Assembly: GCF_018127925.1 (NCBI RefSeq)
Contig: NZ_CP072347.1
Span: forward strand, 1,118,501-1,182,500
DNA: 64,000 nucleotides
Direction: 5' to 3'
Source: Prevotella melaninogenica
GTDB lineage: Bacteria > Bacteroidota > Bacteroidia > Bacteroidales > Bacteroidaceae
Part shown: positions 1-8,264 of the stretch, one piece after another
How positions within the stretch are numbered: position 1 is the stretch's first letter
Layout: every line of letters begins with the position of its first letter
The notes under the pieces: model-generated
What the model saw: only the letters and a program-made list of their open reading frames with translations
Database searches by the model: none
What the model was told of the DNA's origin: nothing
Made by a program: the position numbers and the translations under genes

Positions 1-286
1 CCGAAGCTGATAAACCTGCCCATTTATTGATGTCATCTAATGAGAAGAGCGGTGTCTCCTTACCAGTCACTAAGTCAACTAACGAACAATTGTTAAGGTC
101 TTGGCGTACCAACTTTCCTCCCCACCACGTAAGATAACGTGCTTCAGGGCGCATGTTGTAGAAGTTTTTACCGCCAAAGTTCAAATCCTCAAGGGTGAAC
201 TGCTTTTGTGCCATACTTTCAGTAGGACTTAAAAGTCCTGTGAAAGCACAAAGCCCGACAAGACTAATAAATGATTTAATCTTCAT
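1..286 (-). CDS. S9-family dipeptidyl peptidase IV-like protein, N-terminal part (partial)
   Basis: Only the first 95 codons are inside the window; the gene runs off the left edge. It starts with a clear export signal (Lys-rich start, then a hydrophobic stretch ending in ESMAQKQ). The text that follows has the look of the N-terminal beta-propeller start of Bacteroidota DPP IV/prolyl tripeptidyl peptidase proteins (segments TLEDLNFGG and RPEARYLTWWGGKLVRQD). Such enzymes trim dipeptides from peptides in the periplasm of these asaccharolytic or weakly saccharolytic bacteria. The ATG lies inside the last codons of the upstream methyltransferase gene (11-bp overlap), which suggests translational coupling. 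The catalytic domain is not visible, so the assignment rests on the N-terminus only. Confidence 0.6.
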   Translation of the reverse strand, partial: MKIKSFISLVGLCAFTGLLSPTESMAQKQFTLEDLNFGGKNFYNMRPEARYLTWWGGKLVRQDLNNCSLVDLVTGKETPLFSLDDINKWAGLSAS

Positions 287-1823
287 GATTATACGTGTTT
301 TTACCACGGAATCCTCCGTGCTTGTTAGATTTATCAAATCGTTTGCCGCCAAACTTACGGTCATCATCACGACTGAACGAACGCTTGCGATCGTCATCAC
401 GTCGGAATGAACGCTTACGGTCGTCGTCTCCTCTTCTAAAAGAACGTTTGCGGTCTTCCACATCACGATCGAAACGAGGGCGACGCTCACGGTCTTCACG
501 GAACTTACCACCACTGAATTTATTACGTTCTAAGCTATGGAAGGTGAATGAACGAATATCAGCTTCAGTATTCTCCTCATTTTCATCAAGACGTTTCTTA
601 AACTCACGCTCCTTCTTGAAGCGATGCTTCTGTGCCATCTCACGCTTCTCATCTTCGGTCTTTACGACACCACCTTCGTGTCGGAAGTCACTCATCTTAC
701 CATCAAACATCTGGTAACGACGGAATTCACACTCCAATGAGCCATTGTAAACAGGAATCTTAATACTTGGTTTCAATCCAATCTGACGGAAACATTCCTC
801 ACGATAAGACAGAATCCAAGCCTCATTACCCATGAACTGATGCTTCAAACGTTCACCAATCATCTTATAGGTGCCGAGCAAATTAGGTGTAGAGATACGC
901 TCACCATATGGAGGATTCATCACAATCATGCTCTTCTCCTTTGGCTGAGTGAAGTCTTTGAAGTCCTGCTGTTCGATGGTTACATATCTTGACAAACCAG
1001 CTGCGGCAACATTCATACGAGCCGTATTGACAGCCTTCATCTCTGTGTCATAGCCATAGATATGATGTGTAAACTCACGTTCTTGTGAATCATCATTATA
1101 TATCGTATCGAACAATTCTTGGTCAAAATCAGGCCACTTCTCAAAAGCAAATTCTTTACGGAACACACCTGGAGAAATATTAAGAGCAATAAGAGCAGCC
1201 TCAACAGGTAAGGTACCAGAACCACACATTGGGTCGATAAAGTCTGTTTCACCTTTCCAACCCGTCATAAGAATTATACCTGCAGCCAAAACTTCATTCA
1301 ATGGTGCCTCAACACTCTCTTGACGATAGCCACGGTGATGCAAAGACTCACCACTTGAGTCCAATGATAGGGTAGCATTATCCTCTGCCACGTGGATGTT
1401 CAAACGAATATCAGGATTGCTGACAGAGATATTTGGACGAGTACCAGTAAGCTCACGGAACTGGTCTACAATAGCATCTTTAACTTTGTATGTAACGAAG
1501 CGTGAGTTAGTAAACTCTTCAGAATAAACGACAGAGTCTACAGAGAAAGTCTTTCCAGGGAGGATATACTTACTCCAGTCTATCTTCATTATCTCCTCAT
1601 ACATATCTTCAGCACTCTTCGCCTTGAAATGTGCGATAGGTTTAAGGATACGAATAGCTGTGTGTAACTGGAAATTTGCACGATACATCATTTCCTTGTC
1701 ACCCGTAAATGACACCATTCGGCGTCCTATTTGTACGTTATTGGCACCTAACTGTGTCAGCTCTTTTGCTAATACTTGCTCCAAACCCATGAAGGTTTTG
1801 GCGATGAGTTCAAATTCTTGCAT
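276..1823 (-). CDS. THUMP-domain class I SAM-dependent rRNA methyltransferase (RlmL-N type)
   Basis: 515 aa. An N-terminal THUMP RNA-binding region (about residues 1-165) is followed by an UPF0020 methyltransferase domain. The SAM site is DPMCGSG at 197-203 and the catalytic NPPYGE motif is at 303-308, as in enzymes making N2-methylguanosine in 23S rRNA (family of E. coli RlmL, G2445). From about residue 375 the protein departs from the enzyme fold. It ends in a charged, low-complexity tail with three near-copies of a ten-residue unit around RKRSFRRDDD (456-490), then Gly/Lys/Arg. The tail is probably disordered and RNA-binding. The exact target base is inferred from family only. The gene overlaps the downstream peptidase start. 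Confidence 0.9.
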   Translation of the reverse strand: MQEFELIAKTFMGLEQVLAKELTQLGANNVQIGRRMVSFTGDKEMMYRANFQLHTAIRILKPIAHFKAKSAEDMYEEIMKIDWSKYILPGKTFSVDSVVYSEEFTNSRFVTYKVKDAIVDQFRELTGTRPNISVSNPDIRLNIHVAEDNATLSLDSSGESLHHRGYRQESVEAPLNEVLAAGIILMTGWKGETDFIDPMCGSGTLPVEAALIALNISPGVFRKEFAFEKWPDFDQELFDTIYNDDSQEREFTHHIYGYDTEMKAVNTARMNVAAAGLSRYVTIEQQDFKDFTQPKEKSMIVMNPPYGERISTPNLLGTYKMIGERLKHQFMGNEAWILSYREECFRQIGLKPSIKIPVYNGSLECEFRRYQMFDGKMSDFRHEGGVVKTEDEKREMAQKHRFKKEREFKKRLDENEENTEADIRSFTFHSLERNKFSGGKFREDRERRPRFDRDVEDRKRSFRRGDDDRKRSFRRDDDRKRSFSRDDDRKFGGKRFDKSNKHGGFRGKNTYNHED

Positions 1824-1964
1824 TTATGTGATAAATATTTTTATATACGATGTTAAAATTAAATTAGCGGAAAACATTGTCTGATAACTTCAATAAGAAT
1901 AACCTATTGGTTGCTTATCAAGTGCTCCCCTTTTCCCTTTCGAGGTGAGAATAGGGTAGACCCT
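1824..1964. other. Short intergenic region with an imperfect hairpin
   Basis: About 140 bp between cysE and the methyltransferase gene, both read leftwards. The stretch near 1926-1962 (cccttttccctttcg, then gagaatagggtag) resembles the outer arms of the relA terminator at 5852-5890, but the stem is imperfect and I do not call it a terminator. Nothing else is recognisable. Confidence 0.35.
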
Positions 1965-2909
1965 TTATATTCCTCCGCCATATTCAAAGTCAATATCTAA
2001 GATATCTGTTTTATTCTGTTTATACTTCTTGGTTCGTGGACGCATATCTCGCGTAACCCACACATTGGCTCCAATGATACAGCCTTTCCCTATAGTGATA
2101 CGGCCGAGGATAGTTGCATTGGCATAGACGACAACATCATCCTTTAGAATCGGGTGACGAGCAATTCCCTTAATAGGCTTACCATCTTTGTCAAGTGGGA
2201 AGCTCTTTGCCCCTAAAGTCACACCTTGGTAGAGTTTTACATGATTACCTATAATACAGGTTGCACCAATCACCACACCAGTACCATGATCAATGGTAAA
2301 ATGTGTACCAATGGTCGCAGCTGGATGAATATCAATACCAGTCTCTGAGTGCGCCATTTCTGTAATCATGCGTGGAATAAGAGGCACATTCTCTAAAACT
2401 AATTCATGTGCCAAACGATAGTTAATAACAGCCTTAATAGCTGGATAACATGAAATTACTTCTCCCAAATTAGCAGCTGCAGGGTCACCATCAAAGGCAG
2501 CTTGTATGTCTGTTGAAAGTATTTTACGCAAGGTAGGGAACTTTCCGATGATACGTCCAGCTATCTTATCAGCCTCTTCCTGCATACAACGACGCGTATC
2601 AGCAGCATTCGGACAATGACAGTCTTCATTAAAACATAAACCAGCCATAACCTGCCGACATAGCAGTTTATGCAGTTGTTCTACATTTACACCGATTTGG
2701 TATTTTATCGTTTCAAAGTTAACAGACGAACGCCCATAAAAACCAGGAAAGAGAATAGAACGTGAAAGTTCAATAATCTCTTCCAATTCTTTAGCTGATG
2801 GCAATGGGTCTCCATCACGATGCTCATGGCAAATACCCTGCAACGCTTCCGGTTCAGAAAGTTCTTCAACGGTCTGTATAAGTTGCTGAGTGATGTCTTG
2901 TTTACTCAT
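1965..2909 (-). CDS. cysE: Serine O-acetyltransferase
   Basis: 314 aa. The enzyme transfers acetyl from acetyl-CoA to L-serine, the first step of cysteine synthesis in the cytoplasm. The N-terminal half is helical. From about residue 190 it shows the left-handed beta-helix hexapeptide repeats (IHPAATIG, IDHGTGVVIG, NHVKLYQGVTLGA). The catalytic DH pair is at 207-208 and a second active-site RHP at 251-253, as in CysE. It is longer than E. coli CysE because of an extended N-terminus with a Cys-rich patch (C92, C97, C99, C108), a form seen in Bacteroidota. A TATCTTTG box on the minus strand at 2939-2946 lies about 30 bp before the start. No cysteine-synthase gene sits next to it. Confidence 0.92.
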   Translation of the reverse strand: MSKQDITQQLIQTVEELSEPEALQGICHEHRDGDPLPSAKELEEIIELSRSILFPGFYGRSSVNFETIKYQIGVNVEQLHKLLCRQVMAGLCFNEDCHCPNAADTRRCMQEEADKIAGRIIGKFPTLRKILSTDIQAAFDGDPAAANLGEVISCYPAIKAVINYRLAHELVLENVPLIPRMITEMAHSETGIDIHPAATIGTHFTIDHGTGVVIGATCIIGNHVKLYQGVTLGAKSFPLDKDGKPIKGIARHPILKDDVVVYANATILGRITIGKGCIIGANVWVTRDMRPRTKKYKQNKTDILDIDFEYGGGI

Positions 2910-3074
2910 TGATACTGTATCGAGATGTAATTACGTTGCAAAGATAATGATTATTATCGGATTTTTATGAGTTTGTTCAAGAAAAATATACTAATTTTGC
3001 AGTGCTTTTTAAGCATCATTACAGGATAATTTAGATTCAAAAAGAATCTTATTCAGAATGCTTCAAATATTTAA

Positions 3075-3788
3075 ATGATGAAATCAACTATATTTCCACG
3101 TACCATTAACATCTTATTCCTATCTGCCATTTGTGTAATCGCTTCTGCAACAAGATCTTCTCATAAGTCTTCAAAAAACACCAAACGTCAGTATGATGGC
3201 ATTGACGTATCGCATCATCAGGGACAAATCGACTGGAAAGAAGTGGCAAAAGACAAACAAATTAAATTTGTATACATCAAAGCAACACAAGGAACAAGCA
3301 TTAAGGATAAAAACTACGAACAGAACATTAAGGCGGCACGCCGTCAAGGTTTACGTTGCGGTTCTTACCACTATCTTTCATGCTCAACCTCCGTTAGGTC
3401 TCAGTTTCGCAATTTCCAGAAAGCTATGCGAGAACATAAACAGGATTTGATTCCAATGATTGACATAGAACATGATGGTGTAAGACGCTGGAGCAAGAAA
3501 CAAGTACAAGACAGCGTTGCCTTATTTGCGAAATTAATAGAGAGGAAGTATGGTAAGAAACCACTAATTTATTCTCATGTAAGTTTCTATAATTCTCATC
3601 TTAGCCCTCGTTTCAATAAGTACTTCCTTTTCTTGGGTAGATATAGTTCAGTGCGTCCATCTATCAAGGGAGTAGGCCGACATAACATCTGGCAGTTCTC
3701 CGATCGTGGTAAAGTACGTGGTATTCGTGGTCACGTAGACCTTGATCGCTTCATGTCAGGAACATCTCTTGCAGCTATCCGTCTATAG
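3075..3788 (+). CDS. Glycoside hydrolase family 25 lysozyme-like muramidase, secreted
   Basis: 237 aa. A signal peptide (hydrophobic residues 10-25) leads into a GH25 barrel that starts at YDGIDVSHHQG. Putative catalytic acids are D44 in GIDVS and the D130/E132 pair in PMIDIEHD; the family core continues through KATQGTSIKDKNY and the late IWQFSDRG motif. GH25 enzymes cut the beta-1,4 bond between MurNAc and GlcNAc, so this protein probably remodels or attacks peptidoglycan in the periplasm or outside. It is a single-domain protein with no wall-binding repeats. A TAATTTTG box at 2992-2999 with TTTG at 2972-2975 (16-nt spacing, shorter than usual) could drive it. Confidence 0.88.
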   Translation: MMKSTIFPRTINILFLSAICVIASATRSSHKSSKNTKRQYDGIDVSHHQGQIDWKEVAKDKQIKFVYIKATQGTSIKDKNYEQNIKAARRQGLRCGSYHYLSCSTSVRSQFRNFQKAMREHKQDLIPMIDIEHDGVRRWSKKQVQDSVALFAKLIERKYGKKPLIYSHVSFYNSHLSPRFNKYFLFLGRYSSVRPSIKGVGRHNIWQFSDRGKVRGIRGHVDLDRFMSGTSLAAIRL

Positions 3789-4029
3789 TAATTTACAATT
3801 ATTTGGGATTGTTGCAAAATAAATATAAACAGAGAAAAGTATGTTTCAAGCGAATAATTTATTCGTAATTTTGTAACCCATAAAAACTTAGATTACTTAA
3901 AACTTTCTTTTAAAGAAGAAAGAATGAGAGAACATTATAGCTTTTGAAAGAAGAAAATATCAATCGCTTTATGAGCTATAAGCCCCATAATTGATGATTA
4001 GAAACATATTAAGCAAGAATTTAATAAGT

Positions 4030-5193
4030 ATGCGTAAAATAACTATAAATAAAACAATTATATCATTTCGCTCTGCACTACTTGCACTCTTATTCGTAAC
4101 AACGAATAGTGTTCAGGCGCAAGAGTATCGTGAAGATCCACCGCTAACATTTCGCCCACTGCTACAAGAGCTTGGCACAGAACTTATACAAGGTAAGAAG
4201 GGTAGTATCGTTGCCATTGATCCAGCTACGGGTGAGGTGCTCTGTATGGTAACAAATTCACCTACAGGTCCTAATGATGCCCTTGCCATTGCAACTGCTT
4301 ATCCTCCTGGCTCAGCCATTAAGCCAGCGCAAGCGTTAGTCTTCCTCTCAGAAGGAATCGTCAAACCAGACACCAAGATTGCCTGTCATGATGGTTTTCG
4401 AGATGGAAACATAAAGGTTAAATGCCATCCGCATTATTCTCCAGAAGCACTTGCAGGTGCATTGGCTGTATCGTGTAACACTTGGTTCTTGAAATCCTAC
4501 CTATCAATGCTGAACAATACACAGAAGTATGGCTCTAAGGAGAAGGCTGTTACAACTTGGTGGGAATACATTGTTAGTATGGGACTTGGTGGTCCATTAG
4601 GTATTGACATGACTGGCGAAAAGGGCGGATTGGTTGCCAATGTGAACTATCTCTCACGCCGTTATAAGAATAATTGGGAGCCAAAAACAATTATGTGGGC
4701 AGGAATGGGACAGGGTGACATCACAGCCACTCCTTTACAGCTCTGTAATTTAGCCGTAACGATTGCAAATCGTGGCTACTTCTTTACACCACATATTCAT
4801 AAAAGCGTAGACTGGGCACCCCTCCCTTCACGCTTCCTCACGCCACGTCAGACAAAGGTTCCTTCTTACATTTATGCGGATGTCATTAAAGGTATGCGCT
4901 TAGCAGTAACAAAGGGTACAGCGACCGTACTAAACGGAACAACCTATCCAGTTTGTGGAAAGACAGGAACAGCCGAAAACGCTGGTAAGGACCATTCTAT
5001 TTTCATTGGTTTCGCACCGATGAATGAACCCAAGATTGCAATCTCTGTTTATATTGAACATGGTGGATTTGGTGCCGATGTAGCTGCCCCTATAGCAGGA
5101 TTGATAATGGAGAAGTATCTTAAAGGTAAACTGAGTCCAAAATCACAAGCTATGGCAAAACGCATTGAGCGCATAAATACGATGGACAAGTAA
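4030..5193 (+). CDS. Small penicillin-binding transpeptidase (class B-like, transpeptidase domain only)
   Basis: 387 aa from the chosen ATG, which opens a good signal/anchor sequence (MRKIT, then a hydrophobic run ending VQAQ). In-frame ATG 3994 and TTG 3991 are alternatives. All three penicillin-binding motifs are present: SAIK (S95-K98), SCN (148-150) and KTG (311-313). The region ILDMTGE-like GIDMTGEKGG and the WAGMGQGDITATPLQL segment are typical of PBP2/FtsI transpeptidase domains. The usual 150-250-residue N-terminal dimerisation domain is missing, so this is a stripped-down D,D-transpeptidase. It should act in the periplasm on peptidoglycan cross-links. A TAATTTTG box lies at 3866-3873. 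Confidence 0.85.
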   Translation: MRKITINKTIISFRSALLALLFVTTNSVQAQEYREDPPLTFRPLLQELGTELIQGKKGSIVAIDPATGEVLCMVTNSPTGPNDALAIATAYPPGSAIKPAQALVFLSEGIVKPDTKIACHDGFRDGNIKVKCHPHYSPEALAGALAVSCNTWFLKSYLSMLNNTQKYGSKEKAVTTWWEYIVSMGLGGPLGIDMTGEKGGLVANVNYLSRRYKNNWEPKTIMWAGMGQGDITATPLQLCNLAVTIANRGYFFTPHIHKSVDWAPLPSRFLTPRQTKVPSYIYADVIKGMRLAVTKGTATVLNGTTYPVCGKTGTAENAGKDHSIFIGFAPMNEPKIAISVYIEHGGFGADVAAPIAGLIMEKYLKGKLSPKSQAMAKRIERINTMDK

Positions 5194-5230
5194 AATCGTT
5201 TTGTAATAAAAAATCATACCCTTAAAAATC

Positions 5231-5267
5231 AATAGATGCTTAATAGCACTTCAATTAAGCATCTATT
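5231..5267 (+). terminator. 14-bp hairpin after the transpeptidase gene
   Basis: AATAGATGCTTAAT (5231-5244) pairs perfectly with ATTAAGCATCTATT (5254-5267) around a 9-nt loop, 37 bp after the stop codon. There is no clean T-tract after it, so termination is inferred. The right arm merges into the dispersed repeat that follows. Confidence 0.5.
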
Positions 5268-5338
5268 GGCTTCTAAAAGGTGCCCTTTTGAGGTCTTACT
5301 AACGCCCTTTTGAAGTCCAATTAAGCACCTTTTAATTT
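5257..5338 (+). repeat. Four-unit dispersed repeat, copy 1
   Basis: Copy of a family found eight times in this window, always between genes. It reads as ~22-nt units ending in GGTGCC, AACGCC and GCACC. AAAAGGTGC (from 5276) can pair with GCACCTTTT (from 5325), so the RNA can fold back. Confidence 0.8.
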
Positions 5339-5485
5339 ACCACTTTGCAACAAGTTGATAACTAAAGAGTTACAACACCCGCCCAAAACTCTATTTTCAT
5401 ACTTACAAATAGCTTTTTATAGCCTTAAACTTGTAAATATATTTCACACCAACACATATTTTTCTGAATCTTCAGGATTTTAAAG

Positions 5486-5805
5486 TGATAAGGTTTGCCA
5501 CTTGTGTTTAGAGTTTGAAGCAATGTCACACGGAGGCACGGAGAGGACGGAGGATTATTAAAACAAAGCAATGGAAGGCACGGAGGCACCGTCGGTGCAT
5601 AGAGTGACGGAGCTTGCTTGCAAATTCTATTAGCAATTTATCTACAAGCGTTTACCTCAAAATAGTTATCAAAAATCTGTAAGCTACACCTCCGTCGCTC
5701 TTTGTGCCGTCGGCACCTCCGTAACATTGCGTTACCTCCGTCCCCTCCGTGACTCCGTGTGCCTATTATATAAGACGTTTAGTTTATCACTGCATATTTC
5801 GGAAG
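5486..5805. repeat. Foldback element with CACGGAGG-rich inverted arms, copy 1
   Basis: The left end carries AAAGTGATAAGG and the right end CCTATTATATAA followed by TTTATCACT, ends shared with the elements near 33.4, 40.7 and 49.9 kb. The interior is a large imperfect palindrome. CACACGGAGGCACGGAGAGG (from about 5529) has its complement near 5740-5762 with few mismatches, and a second pair of arms (GGCACGGAGGCACC against GGCACCTCC) lies inside. No reading frame is visible in it. Confidence 0.7.
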
Positions 5806-5844
5806 AACCTTTTTTCTTTAGCAAGATTTGATAATAACATTAAT

Positions 5845-5890
5845 AAAAAAACCCCCATTCTCACCTTTAAAATAGGGTAGAGAATGGGGG
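5845..5890 (-). terminator. Intrinsic terminator of relA
   Basis: On the minus strand CCCCCATTCTC (5890-5880) pairs with GAGAATGGGGG (5862-5852) and a run of seven T (5851-5845) follows. It sits 20 bp after the relA stop codon. Confidence 0.93.
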
Positions 5891-5909
5891 CAAAGTTTAT
5901 TAGATTATT

Positions 5910-8126
5910 TTATATTCTCATTACTTCCTTAACGCCCTTCACTGTTCTGAGTTTCTTGATGAGCATATTCAACTTGGAATTATCATCAAGAAGAACAACG
6001 AGGTTACCAGAGAAAAGACCATCATTCGAATCAATATTGATAGAGCGCATCACTATCTTCTCATCTTTTGAGATGATATTTGAAATGTTGCTCACAATAC
6101 CGATGTCGTCATTACCTATGACACGCAGTGTAATAGCATACTGGGATGTACCCTTGCCACTCCAACGTGCCTTAACAACTCGATAGCCAAAACGCTTGCG
6201 CATCTCAGGTGCATTGGGACAATCATCGCGGTGAATCTTTATTCCTCCACTGACTGTCACAAAACCAAAGACGGGATCTCCATAGATAGGGTGACAACAC
6301 TTTGCAAGCGAGAAGTCTAAACCTTTGAGATTTTTGTCAATGACAAGGACATCATCATTCTTCTTCAGATATTCTGTCGTAGGGTTCTCAAACTCAAAGT
6401 TCTCTGCACTCTCAGTCTCTTTTGTCTGATTGAGGTTGTGTGCATGATTGTAAACCTTCTGATATTCCTCGATGACATAGTTCGGATCAAGCTTCTCATC
6501 GGCAATCTGCTTATAGAATTCAGAAACCTCCTTGAAGCCTAACTTACGAATGAGTTGACCCATCGTAGAGTCTTCTATCTCAATCTTCTTATTCTTAAAC
6601 CTACGTTCGAGCAATTCCTTCGCATATAGACCATCTTTTACCTGCGTCTCTTTTAGCGCAAGACGTATCTTTGCCTTTGCTCGAGATGACTTACATATAT
6701 TCAGCCAATCACGATTAGGCTTCTGCGTCGTGGAGGTTAGAATCTCTACAGAATCACCACTATGTAACTCGGTTCGGAAAGATACATTCTTTCCATTTAT
6801 CTTTCCACCGACACATTGATTTCCAATCTTAGAGTGGATGTGATAAGCAAAATCGAGTACTGTCACACCTTTTTGAAACTTTAGAAGGTCGCCTTTTGGT
6901 GTAAAGACATAAATCTCCTTTTCGTAAAGGTCAGATCTAAACTCGTCCATCACCTCAAGGTTGTTACCAGCTTCAAGGGCAGAACGAATAGAAGCTAACC
7001 AGTTATCCATTCCGCCTTCCGCCTTCACTCCTTTATATCTCCAGTGTGCAGCAAGTCCATGTTCGGCAATCTCATCCATACGTTCTGTACGAATCTGCAC
7101 TTCTACCCATTTCTTATCAGGTCCAAGCACAGTGATATGCAAACATTCATAACCATTGGACTTTGGCACAGAAAGCCAGTCGCGGAGTCGCTTTGGGTTT
7201 GGCTGATACATATCCGTCACTATCGAATATGCCTGCCAACACTGCATTTTCTCCTTGTCTTCTGGTGAATCAAGAATGATACGAATGGCAAAGAGGTCAT
7301 AAATACCTTCAAAGCCACACTTCTGCTTCTTCATCTTCTGCCAGATAGAATGGATTGACTTCGTGCGACCTTTAATATGAAACTTAAGCCCTGCTGCTTT
7401 AAGTTGCTCACTAACAGGAGTAATAAAACTACTGATATAAGCATCACGTACCTTCTTGGTTGCATTCAACTTATCTTTTATATGATAGTAAGCATCATGC
7501 TCAAGATACTTTAAAGAAAGGTCTTCCAACTCACTCTTTAGCTGGTATAAACCTAACTTATGTGCCAAAGGAGCATAAAGATAGCTTGCTTCTTCAGACA
7601 CCTTTCGTTGCGCTTCCTTATTCTCAACGTCACGAATCTGCCGCATAAGGTTGACACGGTCAGCTATCATAATTAAGATAACACGCATGTCTTCTGCGAA
7701 AGACAGCAGAAGGTTTCGAAAGTTTTCACTCTCGATAACTGGCGTTTTCTTATAAAGTGTCTGAACACGAATAAGCCCATAGATAATCTTCGAAGCACCA
7801 TCACCATACAACTTGCTTATCTCATCAAGTGAAAGGATTCCTGCTTGAACACTTTGATAGAGCAAAATCGAAATGACAGACTCACGATTTAAACCGATAT
7901 CCTTGACTGCAATGAAAGCTGTCTGTAGTGAACAAAGAATAGGATTCAAGCCAAAGACATTGCGTTGTATGCTATTCTCTGATATTATCTTATCCAAATG
8001 TTCGCGCAATTTAGGAAGATCATTCTCATAAAACGTTTCCCCAAGTGGCTTCTTCAGACTTTCGAATATCTGTTCAGATAATTCTCTTTCCTTATCCGTA
8101 TAAATGAATTTCTCTTCCATAGGCAT
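5910..8126 (-). CDS. relA: RelA/SpoT-family (p)ppGpp synthetase with degenerate hydrolase domain
   Basis: 738 aa from the ATG at 8126 (ATG 8120 is also possible). A longer frame to 8159 would start upstream of the TATCTTTG promoter box at 8149-8156, so I reject it. Domain order: HD-like region (about 20-170), synthetase (about 230-380, with YDLFAIRII, the PKRLRDWLSVPKSNGYECLH block and QIRTERMDEIAEHGLAAHWRYK), TGS (from IYVFTPKGDLL), a linker, and a C-terminal ACT domain. The synthetase motifs are intact. In the HD region the expected HP and LLHD motifs read GLNP and LLYQ, so ppGpp hydrolysis is probably lost. It should make the stringent-response alarmone on starved ribosomes; a separate hydrolase would be needed elsewhere. 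Confidence 0.92.
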   Translation of the reverse strand: MPMEEKFIYTDKERELSEQIFESLKKPLGETFYENDLPKLREHLDKIISENSIQRNVFGLNPILCSLQTAFIAVKDIGLNRESVISILLYQSVQAGILSLDEISKLYGDGASKIIYGLIRVQTLYKKTPVIESENFRNLLLSFAEDMRVILIMIADRVNLMRQIRDVENKEAQRKVSEEASYLYAPLAHKLGLYQLKSELEDLSLKYLEHDAYYHIKDKLNATKKVRDAYISSFITPVSEQLKAAGLKFHIKGRTKSIHSIWQKMKKQKCGFEGIYDLFAIRIILDSPEDKEKMQCWQAYSIVTDMYQPNPKRLRDWLSVPKSNGYECLHITVLGPDKKWVEVQIRTERMDEIAEHGLAAHWRYKGVKAEGGMDNWLASIRSALEAGNNLEVMDEFRSDLYEKEIYVFTPKGDLLKFQKGVTVLDFAYHIHSKIGNQCVGGKINGKNVSFRTELHSGDSVEILTSTTQKPNRDWLNICKSSRAKAKIRLALKETQVKDGLYAKELLERRFKNKKIEIEDSTMGQLIRKLGFKEVSEFYKQIADEKLDPNYVIEEYQKVYNHAHNLNQTKETESAENFEFENPTTEYLKKNDDVLVIDKNLKGLDFSLAKCCHPIYGDPVFGFVTVSGGIKIHRDDCPNAPEMRKRFGYRVVKARWSGKGTSQYAITLRVIGNDDIGIVSNISNIISKDEKIVMRSINIDSNDGLFSGNLVVLLDDNSKLNMLIKKLRTVKGVKEVMRI

Positions 8127-8264
8127 AATATATTCTATTTTCCAAAGGCAAAGATACAAAGAATTTCGATATAATTAGAAATAAATGTGTCAAATAGTTC
8201 CTTTCTTTCGGTTTAATTCGTTATTTTTGCAGTTAAAATACAATCTTTTTAATACCTTACCATT

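Larger units (their letters stand above)
5194..5909. other. 716-bp intergenic region: repeat copy, foldback element and relA terminator
   Basis: No gene is visible. From left to right it holds a 14-bp hairpin (5231-5267) fused to copy 1 of the ~100-bp four-unit repeat, an AT-rich stretch without features, a large foldback element with CACGGAGG-rich arms (about 5486-5800), and the strong terminator of the leftward relA gene. Each is listed separately. Confidence 0.8.

Noticed and set aside
295-717. Arg/Ser-rich plus-strand frame opposite the methyltransferase tail
   Set aside because: Antisense reading of the repeat-coded tail; no start signals and no family match.
5520-5770. Protein gene in the CACGGAGG-rich block
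   Set aside because: The block is an inverted repeat with stops in all frames at short distance; treated as a foldback element.
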